Positions 54,483 to 63,970 are shown, counted from the stretch's first letter. The stretch: DNA of 64,000 bases from Aromatoleum bremense (GCF_017894365.1 NZ_CP059467.1:3162001-3226000); one strand, 5' to 3'. Numbers and translations are program-made. Notes: a model not told the origin generated them from the sequence alone.

Positions 54483-55514
54483 ATGAAAACCCGCAACCTG
54501 CTCACCCCGCTTTGCGCTTCCGTGCTGATGACGTTTGGTGCCGCCCAGGCCCAGGCAGACGATGTCGTCACGCTGCGTGTGCATCACTTCCTGCCGCCGT
54601 CGTCGAACACGCAGCTGAAGTTCCTCGAACCGTGGTGCGCGAAAATCAATGCGGAATCCGCGGGCCGGCTGAAGTGCCAGATCTATCCGGCGATGCAGAT
54701 GGGCGGCACGCCGCCGCAGCTGTTCGACCAGGCCAAGGACGGCGTCGCCGACATCGTCTGGGCATTGCCCGGCTACCAGGCGGGCCGCTTCCTCGTGACC
54801 GAAGCGTTCGAGCTGCCGTTCATGGGCATCTCCGGCGAGAAGTCGAGCCGGGCGCTGTGGACCTACGCGACGAAAAACGCGACGGAGGAGTACAAGGGCG
54901 TGCGGCCGCTGGTTTTCCACGTGATCTCCGGCATGGCCCTGCACACGTCGAAGAAGCAAGTCAAGACGATGGACGACCTGCGTGGCCTGAAAGTACGCGC
55001 GCCGACCCGGCTGGCAACGCGGATGCTCACCGCGCTGGGCGCCACGCCGGTGCCGATGCCGGTGCCGCTGGTCACCGAGAGCCTGTCGAAGGGGGTCATC
55101 GACGGGGCGATGATCCCGTGGGAAGTGGTGCCGGCGATGAAGGTGCAGGACGTCGTCAAGTATCACACCGAGACCGATCCGAGCATGCCGCTGCTGTCGA
55201 CATCGGCCTTCGTGCTGGCGATGAACCCGGCCAAATACGACAGCCTGCCGCCGGAGCTGAAGAAGGTCATCGACGCGAACAGCGGCGCCGAGGTGTCGGC
55301 GTGGGCCGGCAAGGTCTGGGATGACGCGACGCTGGCCGGGCGTCAGTCGGCGGTGGACCGCAAGAACACTTTCTATATGGTGCCCGCGGACGAAGTGAAG
55401 AAGTGGCAGAAGGCCTCCGAGTCGGTGACTGCCGAGTGGGTCAAGGAAGTCACCGCCAAGGGGCATGACGGGCAGAAATTGCTCGCCGAAGCCCAGGCCC
55501 TGCTGAGTAACTGA
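54483..55514 (+). CDS. TRAP transporter solute-binding protein (DctP type)
   Basis: A 343-residue periplasmic binding protein: signal peptide (LCASVLMTFGAAQAQA), then TLRVHHFLPPSSNTQLKFLEPWC, DDLRGLKVRAPTRLATRMLTALGATPVPMPV (the conserved Arg-containing carboxylate site) and a C-terminal helix. It binds an organic acid, probably the aromatic or alicyclic acid of this cluster (inference). It is intact, though its two permease genes upstream are damaged. It is 40 bp behind dctM. Confidence 0.9.
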   Translation: MKTRNLLTPLCASVLMTFGAAQAQADDVVTLRVHHFLPPSSNTQLKFLEPWCAKINAESAGRLKCQIYPAMQMGGTPPQLFDQAKDGVADIVWALPGYQAGRFLVTEAFELPFMGISGEKSSRALWTYATKNATEEYKGVRPLVFHVISGMALHTSKKQVKTMDDLRGLKVRAPTRLATRMLTALGATPVPMPVPLVTESLSKGVIDGAMIPWEVVPAMKVQDVVKYHTETDPSMPLLSTSAFVLAMNPAKYDSLPPELKKVIDANSGAEVSAWAGKVWDDATLAGRQSAVDRKNTFYMVPADEVKKWQKASESVTAEWVKEVTAKGHDGQKLLAEAQALLSN

Positions 55515-55529
55515 CCGCGAAGGTCGTCT

Positions 55530-55562
55530 CGCTCCCCGGTCCTCGCGCCGGGGATTTTTTCT
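55530..55562 (+). terminator. Terminator after the TRAP genes
   Basis: CCCCGG-tcctcg-cGCCGGGG stem followed by ATTTTTT. Confidence 0.75.
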
Positions 55563-55579
55563 GTCGTTGTGGAGCAGAC

Positions 55580-57151
55580 ATGAGCTTTGACAATACCGCG
55601 CGATATGGAACGATGAACGCGGCCGACGAAATCATCGGTCGCCCCCTTTTCCTGGGGCTCGGCGATCGGGCCGCGATCGTCAGCGGCGAACGCTCGGTGA
55701 GCTATGGCGAACTGAATGCGATGGTCAATCGCACCGGGAACGCGCTGAAGGAACATGGGCTCGCCAGGGGAGACCGGGTGCTCTTCCTCATGGACGACTC
55801 GCCCGAAATGGTTGCGGCCTACCTCGGCACGATGCGCATTGGCGCCGTCTCGGTTGCGCTCAACGTCCGCCTCGCGCCGCGCGACGTGCGCTACGTCATC
55901 GAAGACAGCGAGTGCCGGGTGCTGATGATCGATGCCGAGTTCGTTCACCTGTACGAGGAAATCGCCGGCGAGCTCGCGTCCCGGCCTTTGGTCGTGGTTC
56001 GCGGCGCCGCGCCTCCTGCGGGCTGCGTGTCGCTCGAGAGCTTCGTCGAGGGCCGCTCCGATGCGCTCGAATCGGAGCCGGCGGCACCGAACGACATCGC
56101 GTTCTGGGTCTACTCCTCGGGCACGACCGGCCGGCCGAAGGCAGTGATGCACACGCACGACTGCGTGCTGATCGCGGACCAGATGGAGCGCGAGTATTTC
56201 GGCGTCGTGCCGGGAGACCGCATCTTCACCACATCGAAGATGTTCTTCGGCTGGGCGCTCGGCCATTCGCTGATGGGCGGGTTGCGTTGCGGGGCGACTG
56301 TGATCGTCGTGCCGGGCTGGCCGGACCCGACGCTGATGGCCGGCGTCATCGAGCGGCACAAGCCGACGATCCTGTTCAGCACACCGGTGATGTACCGCAA
56401 CCTGCTGCGCGAAGGCGTCGCCGAAACGCCCGCGTGCCGCGAGATCCGCCATTTTCTGTCGGCCGGCGAGAAGCTGCCCGAGACGCTCTACCAGCGCTGG
56501 CTCGAAGCCTGCGGCAAACCGATCATCGATGGCATCGGCGCGTCGGAGACGATCTTCCTGTTTCTCGTCAACGACCCGCTCGAGCAGCGGCCGGGTTCCT
56601 GCGGCAAGAAGGTGCCGTGGGCCGAAGTCCGCCTCGTCGATGAGGCCGGCGAAGAGATCGTCACGCTCGACGTGCCGGGGCTGATAGCGATCAGGACGCC
56701 GTCACAGTTCGCCGGTTACTGGAAGCAGCCCGAGCTGACCGCGAAGGCGCTGCGGGACGGCTGGTACTACCCGGGCGACATGTTCAGTTTCGACCGCGAC
56801 GGGTACTGGTACCACAACGGGCGGGCCGACGACATGCTGAAAATCTCCGGGCAATGGGTGAGCCCGTCGGAGATCGAATCCTGTGCAATGACCGCGCCGG
56901 GGATCTCCGAGGCCGCGGTCGTCGGCATCCAGCAGGACGACGGGCTGATGCGTCTCGCGCTGATTGCCGTCGCGAAGGATCCGACGGCCAACGAGGCGCG
57001 GCTGTCCGAGGAAGTGCTCGACACGCTGAAGGCCAATCTGTCGATCTACAAGTGCCCGCGTACGATCCGCTTCGTCGACGAGTTGCCGCGCACCGCTACG
57101 GGCAAGATCCAGAAATACCGTTTGCGGGAAATGATTAAAACGGCCGCCTGA
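55580..57151 (+). CDS. Benzoate-CoA ligase-like AMP-forming acyl-CoA synthetase
   Basis: A 523-residue ANL-superfamily enzyme. It contains the P-loop YSSGTTGRPKAVMHTH, GWALGHSLMGGLRCG (benzoate-CoA ligase-like substrate region), GIGASETIFLFLVN, and the C-terminal lysine motif TATGKIQKYRLREM. It activates a carboxylate to its CoA ester with ATP, the entry step of the pathway. Length and motifs match the benzoate-CoA ligase family (BclA/BadA, about 525). The exact acid is unknown. GGAG site before the ATG. Confidence 0.88.
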   Translation: MSFDNTARYGTMNAADEIIGRPLFLGLGDRAAIVSGERSVSYGELNAMVNRTGNALKEHGLARGDRVLFLMDDSPEMVAAYLGTMRIGAVSVALNVRLAPRDVRYVIEDSECRVLMIDAEFVHLYEEIAGELASRPLVVVRGAAPPAGCVSLESFVEGRSDALESEPAAPNDIAFWVYSSGTTGRPKAVMHTHDCVLIADQMEREYFGVVPGDRIFTTSKMFFGWALGHSLMGGLRCGATVIVVPGWPDPTLMAGVIERHKPTILFSTPVMYRNLLREGVAETPACREIRHFLSAGEKLPETLYQRWLEACGKPIIDGIGASETIFLFLVNDPLEQRPGSCGKKVPWAEVRLVDEAGEEIVTLDVPGLIAIRTPSQFAGYWKQPELTAKALRDGWYYPGDMFSFDRDGYWYHNGRADDMLKISGQWVSPSEIESCAMTAPGISEAAVVGIQQDDGLMRLALIAVAKDPTANEARLSEEVLDTLKANLSIYKCPRTIRFVDELPRTATGKIQKYRLREMIKTAA

Positions 57152-57224
57152 CGTGAACTACGTCGGGGTTGGTCGGGCAAAGCCGCAGCCCAGCCACCCC
57201 GACGCTGATCTGGAACGGCAACGA

Positions 57225-57256
57225 CACAAACGGCGGCGCGAGACCGCCGTTTGTGC
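57225..57256. terminator. Bidirectional hairpin between ligase and MFS genes
   Basis: ACACAAACGGCGG / CCGCCGTTTGTG stem around CGCGAGA, between convergent genes. No long T run. Confidence 0.6.
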
Positions 57257-57270
57257 CGTTCCGGCGTTCT

Positions 57271-58512
57271 TCAGCAGCCCGGGGCGCCCCCTTCCGCGAC
57301 CGCATGTTCCACAGGGGCGCTGCGCGCGTCCGGCTGCGTGCGTTCGATCACCCGCAGCAACAGGCCGGCGGCGACGCCCGCCACGGCAGCCCCCGCCATG
57401 AGGCCGGTCGCGGCGTGCCAGTCCCCGCCCGCGGTAACGGCCGCGGCGATCGCCGGCGGTCCGATGAACTGGCCGAGGTTCGAGCCCTGCACGAGCAGTC
57501 CATTGACCGCCCCGATGTGCCGGGGCGACGGCGCATGGGCGGTCAGGCCCGAGAACGCGGCAGCCGGGAGAATGCCGCCGACAGCGGTAAACAGCAGGCA
57601 CAGGCCGTAGCGCAGCGCGTCTGGCAGGCGCTCGTCGAAAATGCCGAACGCGCACGCCAGCATGAACAGCGACGCGCCGCAGATGAGCGTGCCGCGGCGG
57701 ATATCGCGGTGGACGAGCCAGCCGCCGAATAGGTTACCGGGCACGTTTGCTGCGACCACCCCTGCGGTCAGCGCGCCGGCGAGCGACACCGAAAGGCCGC
57801 GGTGGTCGACGAGGAAGCTCGGCAGCCACACCATCAGCGTGAACCACTGCAGCGTATACGTGAAAAACGCGACGGTCAGGCACCACGCGCCCGGACTGCG
57901 CAGGGTTTCGAGGATCACGCCCGAAGCGGGGCCCGCGGCGGCGTCTGGCGGCGCGACGAAGCGCTGGCGCATCCGGTAGAGCAGTGTGGCGCAGGCGAGC
58001 GTCGCGCCGGCGAGAACGAGCCACAGTCCCCGCCAGCCGAGCGACGGGAGCAGGAATGGCGCCGTCAGCATCACGACGCTGCTGCCGAACGGCAGGTAGA
58101 TGCTCCACAGGCCGAGCGCGAGGCGGTAGTCGCGCGGCGCCGTGCTGCGTGTGATCAGCGAGGGGAGGGTGACGACGACGGCGATGAAGCCGCTGCCCTC
58201 GAGCACGCGGGACACCAGCAGCAGCGTGTAACTCTGCGCGAAGGCGCCGAGGACCGCGCCGAACACCATCATCGCAAGCCCGAGCAGCGCCAGCCGAAGC
58301 TGGCCGATCCGCGCGCTCGCGCCACCGAAAAACAGCGCGCAACAGCTGCCGAGCGTCGCGAACGTCGACATCACCCAGCCCGCCTCGACCATCGTCAGTC
58401 CCAGCTGGTCGCGCACCGCCGGTAGCGCGGGCGGAACCTTGCCGATGGCGGCTGCCGCGACCATGCCTGAAAAGATCGCGATGCCTACCGCGGTCCATGA
58501 AGTCTTCTGCAT
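57271..58512 (-). CDS. MFS permease (CynX/NimT-like)
   Basis: A 413-residue protein with twelve predicted membrane helices and the MFS pattern between helices 2 and 3 (GGASARIGQLR). Family members move organic anions with protons. It is divergent from the SDR2-crotonase operon and convergent with the ligase gene. TetR operator 3 lies 30 bp upstream. It could supply the uptake lost through damage to the TRAP transporter. An AGGGGAAAG site precedes the ATG at 58512. Confidence 0.88.
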   Translation of the reverse strand: MQKTSWTAVGIAIFSGMVAAAAIGKVPPALPAVRDQLGLTMVEAGWVMSTFATLGSCCALFFGGASARIGQLRLALLGLAMMVFGAVLGAFAQSYTLLLVSRVLEGSGFIAVVVTLPSLITRSTAPRDYRLALGLWSIYLPFGSSVVMLTAPFLLPSLGWRGLWLVLAGATLACATLLYRMRQRFVAPPDAAAGPASGVILETLRSPGAWCLTVAFFTYTLQWFTLMVWLPSFLVDHRGLSVSLAGALTAGVVAANVPGNLFGGWLVHRDIRRGTLICGASLFMLACAFGIFDERLPDALRYGLCLLFTAVGGILPAAAFSGLTAHAPSPRHIGAVNGLLVQGSNLGQFIGPPAIAAAVTAGGDWHAATGLMAGAAVAGVAAGLLLRVIERTQPDARSAPVEHAVAEGGAPGC

Positions 58513-58541
58513 TGCTTTCCCCTGGAGTGTTGACGAATGAT

Positions 58542-58555
58542 TGAGTGCTCAGTCA
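58542..58555. promoter_or_regulatory. Candidate TetR operator 3 (MFS promoter)
   Basis: TGAGTGCTCAGTCA, 12 of 14 positions identical to 45321-45334 (TGAGTGTTCATTCA). Part of a longer inverted repeat TGATTGAG/CTCAGTCA. Confidence 0.6.
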
Positions 58556-58825
58556 CGACAGTCAACTGCGCGATAGGCGAAAACCGTTGCCAGAGGCTCT
58601 GGACTGCGCGGCCCGCCGGGCGGCTGACGTTGATCAATACCCGGCGCCCGCGGGCGCCGCGAACGAAAGGCCGATCTCTGTCGCGTTACATCATGCAACG
58701 AGATATTTCCCGCCTCCCGCTGCGATGACGCTCGCCTGATCGGGGCTGCAACGGCGTTCGCCCGGACGACTTCCGCGTGCGGGCGAGAGGAATCCTGCAT
58801 CAGGGGGTTGACTTGATTGACTGAC

Positions 58826-58839
58826 TGAACAATCATTCA
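58826..58839. promoter_or_regulatory. Candidate TetR operator 4 (SDR2 promoter)
   Basis: TGAACAATCATTCA, sharing TGA-n4-TCATTCA with operator 1, and within TGACTGA-n4-TCATTCA. It overlaps the likely -10 element. Confidence 0.6.
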
Positions 58840-58965
58840 TACACCAGCTGCGCTTCCGTGCGAAACCAGGCGCGGCGTGTGAGCAAAAGGGGTTCGTGAG
58901 CGGCAAGGCCGGCATCCGGACACCCGACCAGGCAAAAACTTTGTGAATCAGGAGGCGAGAACAAA

Positions 58966-59712
58966 ATGCGGCTTGACGGAAAAACGGCAGTAGTCACGGG
59001 CGGAGCATCGGGGATCGGTCTGGCGACCGCGGAAACGCTGGCGCGCGCCGGGGCTTATGTACTGATCGGCGACATCGACGAGCAGAAGGGCGCCGCTGTC
59101 GCCGGCGCGCTGTGCGAACAGCAGCTGGGCGTGGACTTCATCCGCCTCGACGTCACCGATCTCGATTCGATCGCCGCGTTCAAGGACGAGGCATACCGCC
59201 GCCGCCCCCAGATCGACATCGTCGCGAACGTCGCGGGGTGGGGCAAGATCCAGCCGTTCATGGAGAACACGCCGGACTTCTGGCGCAAGGTCATCGACCT
59301 CAACCTGCTCGGGCCGGTCGCGGTTTCGCACGCGTTTCTGCCGCAGATGATCGAGCGCGGCGCGGGCAAGATCGTCACCGTCGCGAGCGACGCGGGGCGC
59401 GTCGGCAGTCTCGGCGAAACCGTGTATTCCGGGGCGAAGGGCGGTGCGATCGCGTTCACCAAGTCGCTCGCTCGCGAAGTCGCGCGCTACAACATCAACG
59501 TCAATTGCGTCTGCCCGGGACCGACCGACACGCCGCTGCTGCAGGCGGTGCCGGAGAAGCACCGCGAGGCTTTCGTCAAGGCGACGCCGATGCGGCGCCT
59601 CGCCAAGCCGTCCGAACTTGCCGATGCGGTGCTGTTCTTCGCCAGCGATCGGGCGAGTTTCATCACCGGCCAGGTCATCAGCGTGAGCGGCGGTCTGACG
59701 CTCGCGGGCTGA
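58966..59712 (+). CDS. Short-chain dehydrogenase/reductase 2
   Basis: A 248-residue SDR: VVTGGASGIGLATAETLA, NVAGWG (in place of NNAG), catalytic Ser in VTVASDAG and Tyr-Lys in YSGAKGG. The NVAG variant is seen in some hydroxyacyl-CoA dehydrogenases. Possibly the 2-hydroxycyclohexanecarboxyl-CoA dehydrogenase (BadH) analogue, an inference from context. AGGAGG site before the ATG. 66 bp before the first crotonase gene. Confidence 0.88.
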   Translation: MRLDGKTAVVTGGASGIGLATAETLARAGAYVLIGDIDEQKGAAVAGALCEQQLGVDFIRLDVTDLDSIAAFKDEAYRRRPQIDIVANVAGWGKIQPFMENTPDFWRKVIDLNLLGPVAVSHAFLPQMIERGAGKIVTVASDAGRVGSLGETVYSGAKGGAIAFTKSLAREVARYNINVNCVCPGPTDTPLLQAVPEKHREAFVKATPMRRLAKPSELADAVLFFASDRASFITGQVISVSGGLTLAG

Positions 59713-59778
59713 CCGGTTCTCTGCCCACCCGAACCCCAACTCCACCCTTTCCCAATAGTCAATCATCAGGAGAATTTC

Positions 59779-60597
59779 ATGTACAAGCTGAAAGCTGCCG
59801 AGTGGCGTCCCGAGCACTTCAAGCTGGAAGTGGCCGATCGCGTCGCGACGATCACGCTGAACCGTCCCGAGCGCAAGAACCCGCTGACGTTCGAGAGCTA
59901 CGCTGAACTGCGCGACACCTTCATCAAGCTGCAGTACGCCGAGGACGTGCGCGTCGTGGTGATCACCGGCGCCGGCGGCAACTTCTGCTCGGGCGGAGAC
60001 GTGCATGACATCATCGGCCCGCTGACGAAGATGGACATGAGCGGGCTGCTCGCCTTCACCCGCATGACCGGCAACCTCGTCAAGGAAATGCGCAACTGCC
60101 CGCAGCCGATCATCTCGGCGGTCGATGGCATCTGCGCCGGCGCCGGCGCGATCATCTCCATGGCTTCCGACATGCGCTACGCGACGCCGGAAGCCAAGAC
60201 CGCCTTCCTGTTCGTGCGCGTCGGGCTCGCCGGCTGCGACATGGGCGCGTGCAGCATCCTGCCGCGCATCATCGGCCACGGGCGCGCCTCCGAGCTGCTT
60301 TATACCGGCCGCTCGATGAGCGCCGAGGAAGGCCGTGCCTGGGGCTACTTCAACGACATCGTCCCGGCCGAGAAGGTGCTGGCGAAGGCTCAGGAGATGG
60401 CGCTGTCGCTCGCCAACGGCCCGGCGTTTGCGCATTCGATGACGAAGAAGTGCCTGCACCAGGAATGGAACCAGACGATCGAGCAGGCGCTCGAGACCGA
60501 GGCCGAAGCCCAGGCGATCTGCATGCAGACGAAGGATTTCGAACGCGCCTATAACGCGTTCGTGAACAAGCAGGTGCCGAAGTTCGAAGGCAACTGA
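59779..60597 (+). CDS. Crotonase-superfamily protein 1 (lacks both hydratase glutamates)
   Basis: A 272-residue crotonase-fold protein with oxyanion-hole segments [12 protein letters not shown] and [18 protein letters not shown]. In enoyl-CoA hydratases two Glu stand 20 residues apart (GGGxE and the PE of QPE); here these positions read Ile and Val, while an Asp (D154) lies in GCDMGACS. A simple hydratase role is therefore doubtful; isomerase, hydrolase or C-C cleavage chemistry is possible. Similar proteins occur with aromatic acyl-CoA ligases and SDRs in aerobic aminobenzoyl-CoA and related clusters. Good AGGAGAATTTC site before the ATG. Confidence 0.85.
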   Translation: MYKLKAAEWRPEHFKLEVADRVATITLNRPERKNPLTFESYAELRDTFIKLQYAEDVRVVVITGAGGNFCSGGDVHDIIGPLTKMDMSGLLAFTRMTGNLVKEMRNCPQPIISAVDGICAGAGAIISMASDMRYATPEAKTAFLFVRVGLAGCDMGACSILPRIIGHGRASELLYTGRSMSAEEGRAWGYFNDIVPAEKVLAKAQEMALSLANGPAFAHSMTKKCLHQEWNQTIEQALETEAEAQAICMQTKDFERAYNAFVNKQVPKFEGN

Positions 60598-60921
60598 GCC
60601 CGGAAACAGCAGCGCCCCGATGTCGGCACGGCGTCGGGGCGGGGAGGGGAAGACATGGCCGCGCGGCCATGGGGAGCCGGCGCCCGGCGGGTGTCGTCCC
60701 TTCGCCGCTGCAGGCCTTCGCCGGAACGTGGCTCCGGCGATCCGCTTTCGGGGGCATCGCATCGAACGGCTTGCGTGATACCACGCTGCTCATCTCCTCC
60801 GACGTCCGCAAACGCCGGCGATGCCTCCCTTTTATTCTTGACCGCGCCGTGCCGATTCCCCCTTCAGTGGGCGCCGTGGCGGCGTCGCAGGCCGGGAATC
60901 GGGTTCCATCGGGAGGGATTT
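60598..60921. other. Intergenic region between the two crotonase genes
   Basis: About 320 bp. A GC-rich inverted sequence (GCGCCCCGATGTCGG ... CGTCGGGGC) follows the first gene and may be a terminator. No gene or operator can be supported. Confidence 0.45.
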
Positions 60922-61683
60922 ATGATTTCGCTAACTATTGAAGCTTCGGTCGCGACCGTGACGCTGTGCCGGTCCCCGGTGAATGCGATCAACGAGGAAT
61001 GGATCGAGCAGCTCGACCGCATCCTGGCCGAGGTCGAACGCACGCCACGCGTCAACGTGCTGTGGATCCGCAGCGGCGAGCGGGTGTTTTGCGCCGGTGC
61101 GGACCTGGAGCTGATCCGCTCGCTGTTCGACAGCGAGACCGGGCGCAGGCAGATGATTGCGATGACGCGCCGGATGCAGGAAGTATATGCGCGGCTCGAA
61201 CGCCTGCCGCAGGTGTCGGTCGTCGAGATCGGCGGTGCGGCGATGGGCGGCGGGTTCGAGCTCGCGCTCGCGTGCGATCTGCGCGTCGTCGCCGACTCCG
61301 CCAGGATCGGCCTGCCCGAAGCGCGGCTGGGACTCCTGCCGGCGGCGGGCGGCACACAGCGCATGACGCGCATCTGCGGCGACGCGGTCGCAAGGCGGCT
61401 GATCCTCGGCGCCGAAGTGATCGGCGGCGCGGAAGCGGTGACACTCGGCTGTGCGCACTGGGTCGCGCCGGCTGCCGAGCTGGAATCGGTCACGCGGGCG
61501 GTGGTCGAACGCATTGCGGCGCTGCCGGGTACGGCGCTTGCCGAATGCAAGCGCTGCATCGACGTCGCGGTCGGCGCCGAGGAGGACGGATTCGAAGTGG
61601 AACTCGCCGGCAGCGCGGCGCTGCTCGCCGACGCCGAGACGCAGCGGCGCGTGCAGCAATTCCTCGACAAGCAGCGGCAGTAA
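60922..61683 (+). CDS. Enoyl-CoA hydratase/isomerase-family protein 2
   Basis: A 253-residue crotonase with both hydratase glutamates: Glu113 in AMGGGFELALACDL and Glu133 in IGLPEARLG, and the oxyanion segment VFCAGADLELI. It is a good candidate for hydration of a cyclic enoyl-CoA (BadK-like) or of an open-chain enoyl-CoA. The ATG at 60922 has GGGAGGG upstream; the longer frame crosses the spacer. It precedes the TetR gene by 184 bp. Confidence 0.88.
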   Translation: MISLTIEASVATVTLCRSPVNAINEEWIEQLDRILAEVERTPRVNVLWIRSGERVFCAGADLELIRSLFDSETGRRQMIAMTRRMQEVYARLERLPQVSVVEIGGAAMGGGFELALACDLRVVADSARIGLPEARLGLLPAAGGTQRMTRICGDAVARRLILGAEVIGGAEAVTLGCAHWVAPAAELESVTRAVVERIAALPGTALAECKRCIDVAVGAEEDGFEVELAGSAALLADAETQRRVQQFLDKQRQ

Positions 61684-61867
61684 ATGGCCTATGCATGACG
61701 GTGCCGCTGCCGGCGGGCACTGCGGGATGCGGCTCCGGCAGCGCTACCGGGCCGGGCCAGCATGACGGCGGGCGCGGAAAGTCGCACGCACTGGTGGCAC
61801 AATACGACGTCCAGCGCGATTCCGGCGCCGGCCAGCGGCAGCAACAGAACATCCCCGAGGAACGATC

Positions 61868-62608
61868 ATGAGTTCAGCAGAAAACGTCAAGAGCGTGGTT
61901 TCCGACCCGAAACTGGTCGAGGAGCGCCGTCACCAGATCATCCGTGCGGCGACGAAGCTTTTTTCCGAAGAAGGCTACTATACGACGACCATTCTGCAGA
62001 TCGCCCGCGAGGCCAAGGTGAGCACCGGGCTGATCTACCAGTATTTCGGCGACAAGGACGACATCCTGTTCCTGACGCTGAAGCACGTGCTCGACACTTA
62101 CGAGAACGAGATTCCGCGCCAGCTCGAAGGCCTGACACACCCGGTCGAGCGCCTGTGCCGGGCGATCTGGGCGTATTGCGCGATCGTCGACGCGCAGCGC
62201 GACGCGACGGTGCTCGCCTACCGCTCGACGAAGTCGTTGCGTCCCGATCGGCGGGGCCTCGTCAAGGATGGCGAAACCCGCACCAACCGCCTGATCGAGA
62301 AGTCGATCCGCGCGTGCACCACGGGCGGCTTCATGCGCCCGATCAACGAACATCTGCTTTCTTATCAATGTGTCACGTTCGCGCATTCATGGGCACTGAA
62401 GTACTGGGCGTTCCGCGAACGGTACACGCTCGCCGAATACGTCGACGAAGGCATCCAGCTGCTGGTCGAACCTTTCCTCACGACCAAGGGCAAGACGGCG
62501 CTGGCGCGAATCCGGCAGAGCGCGGCGGAGGCGGCGGGCGAACATTCCGCCCCCGATGCTGCGGCCACGGCCACGGCCACGGCTGGCGCCAAATCGTCCA
62601 GCGACTGA
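61868..62608 (+). CDS. TetR-family regulator of the catabolic island
   Basis: A 246-residue TetR protein. HTH lies at about residues 20-70 ([49 protein letters not shown]), followed by a helical ligand domain and an Ala-rich disordered tail. Members of this group such as Bacillus FadR bind acyl-CoA esters and recognise TGAATGA-n4-TCATTCA-type operators; four such sequences lie at island promoters. So it is likely to repress the genes until a CoA-ester intermediate appears. The gene has no operator of this type in its own promoter that I can see. Confidence 0.88.
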   Translation: MSSAENVKSVVSDPKLVEERRHQIIRAATKLFSEEGYYTTTILQIAREAKVSTGLIYQYFGDKDDILFLTLKHVLDTYENEIPRQLEGLTHPVERLCRAIWAYCAIVDAQRDATVLAYRSTKSLRPDRRGLVKDGETRTNRLIEKSIRACTTGGFMRPINEHLLSYQCVTFAHSWALKYWAFRERYTLAEYVDEGIQLLVEPFLTTKGKTALARIRQSAAEAAGEHSAPDAAATATATAGAKSSSD

Positions 62609-62699
62609 ACGCGGTGGCGCACGCCGGGGCCGCTGCCCGGCCGTGGCTGCCGAGGCGATGCGCGACGCGCCGGGAGCGGCCGGCGGAGGCGGCGATCCC

Positions 62700-63311
62700 A
62701 TGTCCCGCCTGATCCTCCTCAACAAGCCGTACGGCGTGATCTGCCAGTTTTCCGGCGACGGCGCGCACGTCACGCTCAAGGACTTCGTCCCCGTGCCCGG
62801 CGTCTATCCCGCCGGGCGGCTCGACACCGACAGCGAGGGCCTGTTGCTGCTCACCGACGACGGCGCACTGCAGCACCGCATCGCCGACCCGCGCCACAAG
62901 CTGCCGAAAACCTACCTGGTGCAGGTCGAGGGCGAGCCCGACGACGCGGCGCTGGCCGCGCTGCGGGCTGGGCTCGATCTGGGGGACTTCGTCACCCGTC
63001 CGTGCCGCGCACGCCGCGTCGACGAGCCGGACTGGCTGTGGCCGCGCGATCCGCCGGTGAGGTTCCGCAAGAACGTGCCGACCTCGTGGCTCGAGATCGT
63101 CCTGCACGAGGGGAAGAACCGCCAGGTACGGCGGATGACAGCGAAAGCCGGTTTTCCGACGCTGCGGCTGATCCGGCTGGCGATCGGCGACTGGTCGCTG
63201 GCCGGGCTCGCTCCCGGCCAGTGGCACAGCGAGCAGGTGGAAAGCCCGACAATGTCCGTTGCGAAGCCATTCGCGGGCGTGGACGGACGGCGCAGGGGCG
63301 GTCGAGGGTAG
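62700..63311 (+). CDS. rluE: rRNA large-subunit pseudouridine synthase (RluE/RsuA type)
   Basis: A 203-residue pseudouridine synthase of the RsuA/RluB/E/F family without S4 domain: [14 protein letters not shown], catalytic Asp in [20 protein letters not shown], and [28 protein letters not shown]. RluE modifies U2457 of 23S rRNA. The start at 62700 begins the conserved fold; upstream codons overlap a spacer behind the TetR gene. Confidence 0.9.
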   Translation: MSRLILLNKPYGVICQFSGDGAHVTLKDFVPVPGVYPAGRLDTDSEGLLLLTDDGALQHRIADPRHKLPKTYLVQVEGEPDDAALAALRAGLDLGDFVTRPCRARRVDEPDWLWPRDPPVRFRKNVPTSWLEIVLHEGKNRQVRRMTAKAGFPTLRLIRLAIGDWSLAGLAPGQWHSEQVESPTMSVAKPFAGVDGRRRGGRG

Positions 63312-63345
63312 AATTCCGCGTCGAAATCGCACCCAGGCTGCTGCC

Positions 63346-63804
63346 ATGTTCCTGCAACGTCGTTCCGTCCGTCACGCCGCGCTGTTTCTCGCCAGCTGTC
63401 TGCTCCAGGTTCCGGTCGTGCAGGCCGGCTTGCCGCTCGTCGAACTGGGGGCGGGGATGTACCGCATCGAGGCGGAACTCGCGCACACTGACGAGGCCCG
63501 CCAGATCGGCCTGATGAACAGGCCTGCGATGCCGGTGCACCGCGGCATGATCTTCGTCTTCGCGCACGACGCCCGCCACTGCATGTGGATGAAGAACACG
63601 CTGATCCCGCTGTCGGTCGCGTTTCTCGACCGCGACGGACGCATCCTCAACATCGAGCAGATGCAGCCGCAAAGCGAGGACAGCCACTGTGCTACCGGCC
63701 CGGCACGCTTCGCGCTGGAAATGAACCGGGACTGGTTTGCGGAACGCAATATCGCCGCCGGCGCCCAGATCCGCGGCGTCGACCGGCTCCCCACGGCGCG
63801 CTGA
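63346..63804 (+). CDS. DUF192 family secreted protein
   Basis: A 152-residue protein with signal peptide (AALFLASCLLQVPVVQA) and the DUF192 motif RQIGLMNRPAMPVHRGMIFVF ... MWMKNTLIPLSVAFLD. Family members are small exported proteins of unknown function with a conserved beta-barrel. It is 34 bp after the pseudouridine synthase. Confidence 0.88.
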   Translation: MFLQRRSVRHAALFLASCLLQVPVVQAGLPLVELGAGMYRIEAELAHTDEARQIGLMNRPAMPVHRGMIFVFAHDARHCMWMKNTLIPLSVAFLDRDGRILNIEQMQPQSEDSHCATGPARFALEMNRDWFAERNIAAGAQIRGVDRLPTAR

Positions 63805-63970
63805 GCGGCGCGAGCCGTCCCCGTTTCGCCTTCCGACTCCTGAATTAAGGGCTTTTCCCGTCGCTTATCGGCCACCGCCAGCTGCCGCCCCGCCGCGATA
63901 ATTGCCGCAGCTCGTCGTCCGCCCGCATCGCGCGGGCGGCTTGCGGCGCGGTGCAGGCAAGGAGCCGGCG
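63805..63970. other. Intergenic region before flhB
   Basis: About 165 bp, presumably with a flagellar-type promoter; I see no sure site. Confidence 0.4.

Larger units (their letters stand above)
58513..58965. promoter_or_regulatory. Divergent control region of the MFS and SDR2 operons
   Basis: About 450 bp with no credible gene. Operators 3 and 4 lie near its two ends. Near SDR2, TTGACT (58808-58813) is followed 17 bp on by AATCAT, which overlaps operator 4. Confidence 0.6.

Noticed and set aside
58948-60762. Leftward frame of 604 codons opposite SDR2 and crotonase 1
   Set aside because: Antisense shadow; the rightward genes have strong motifs and ribosome-binding sites.
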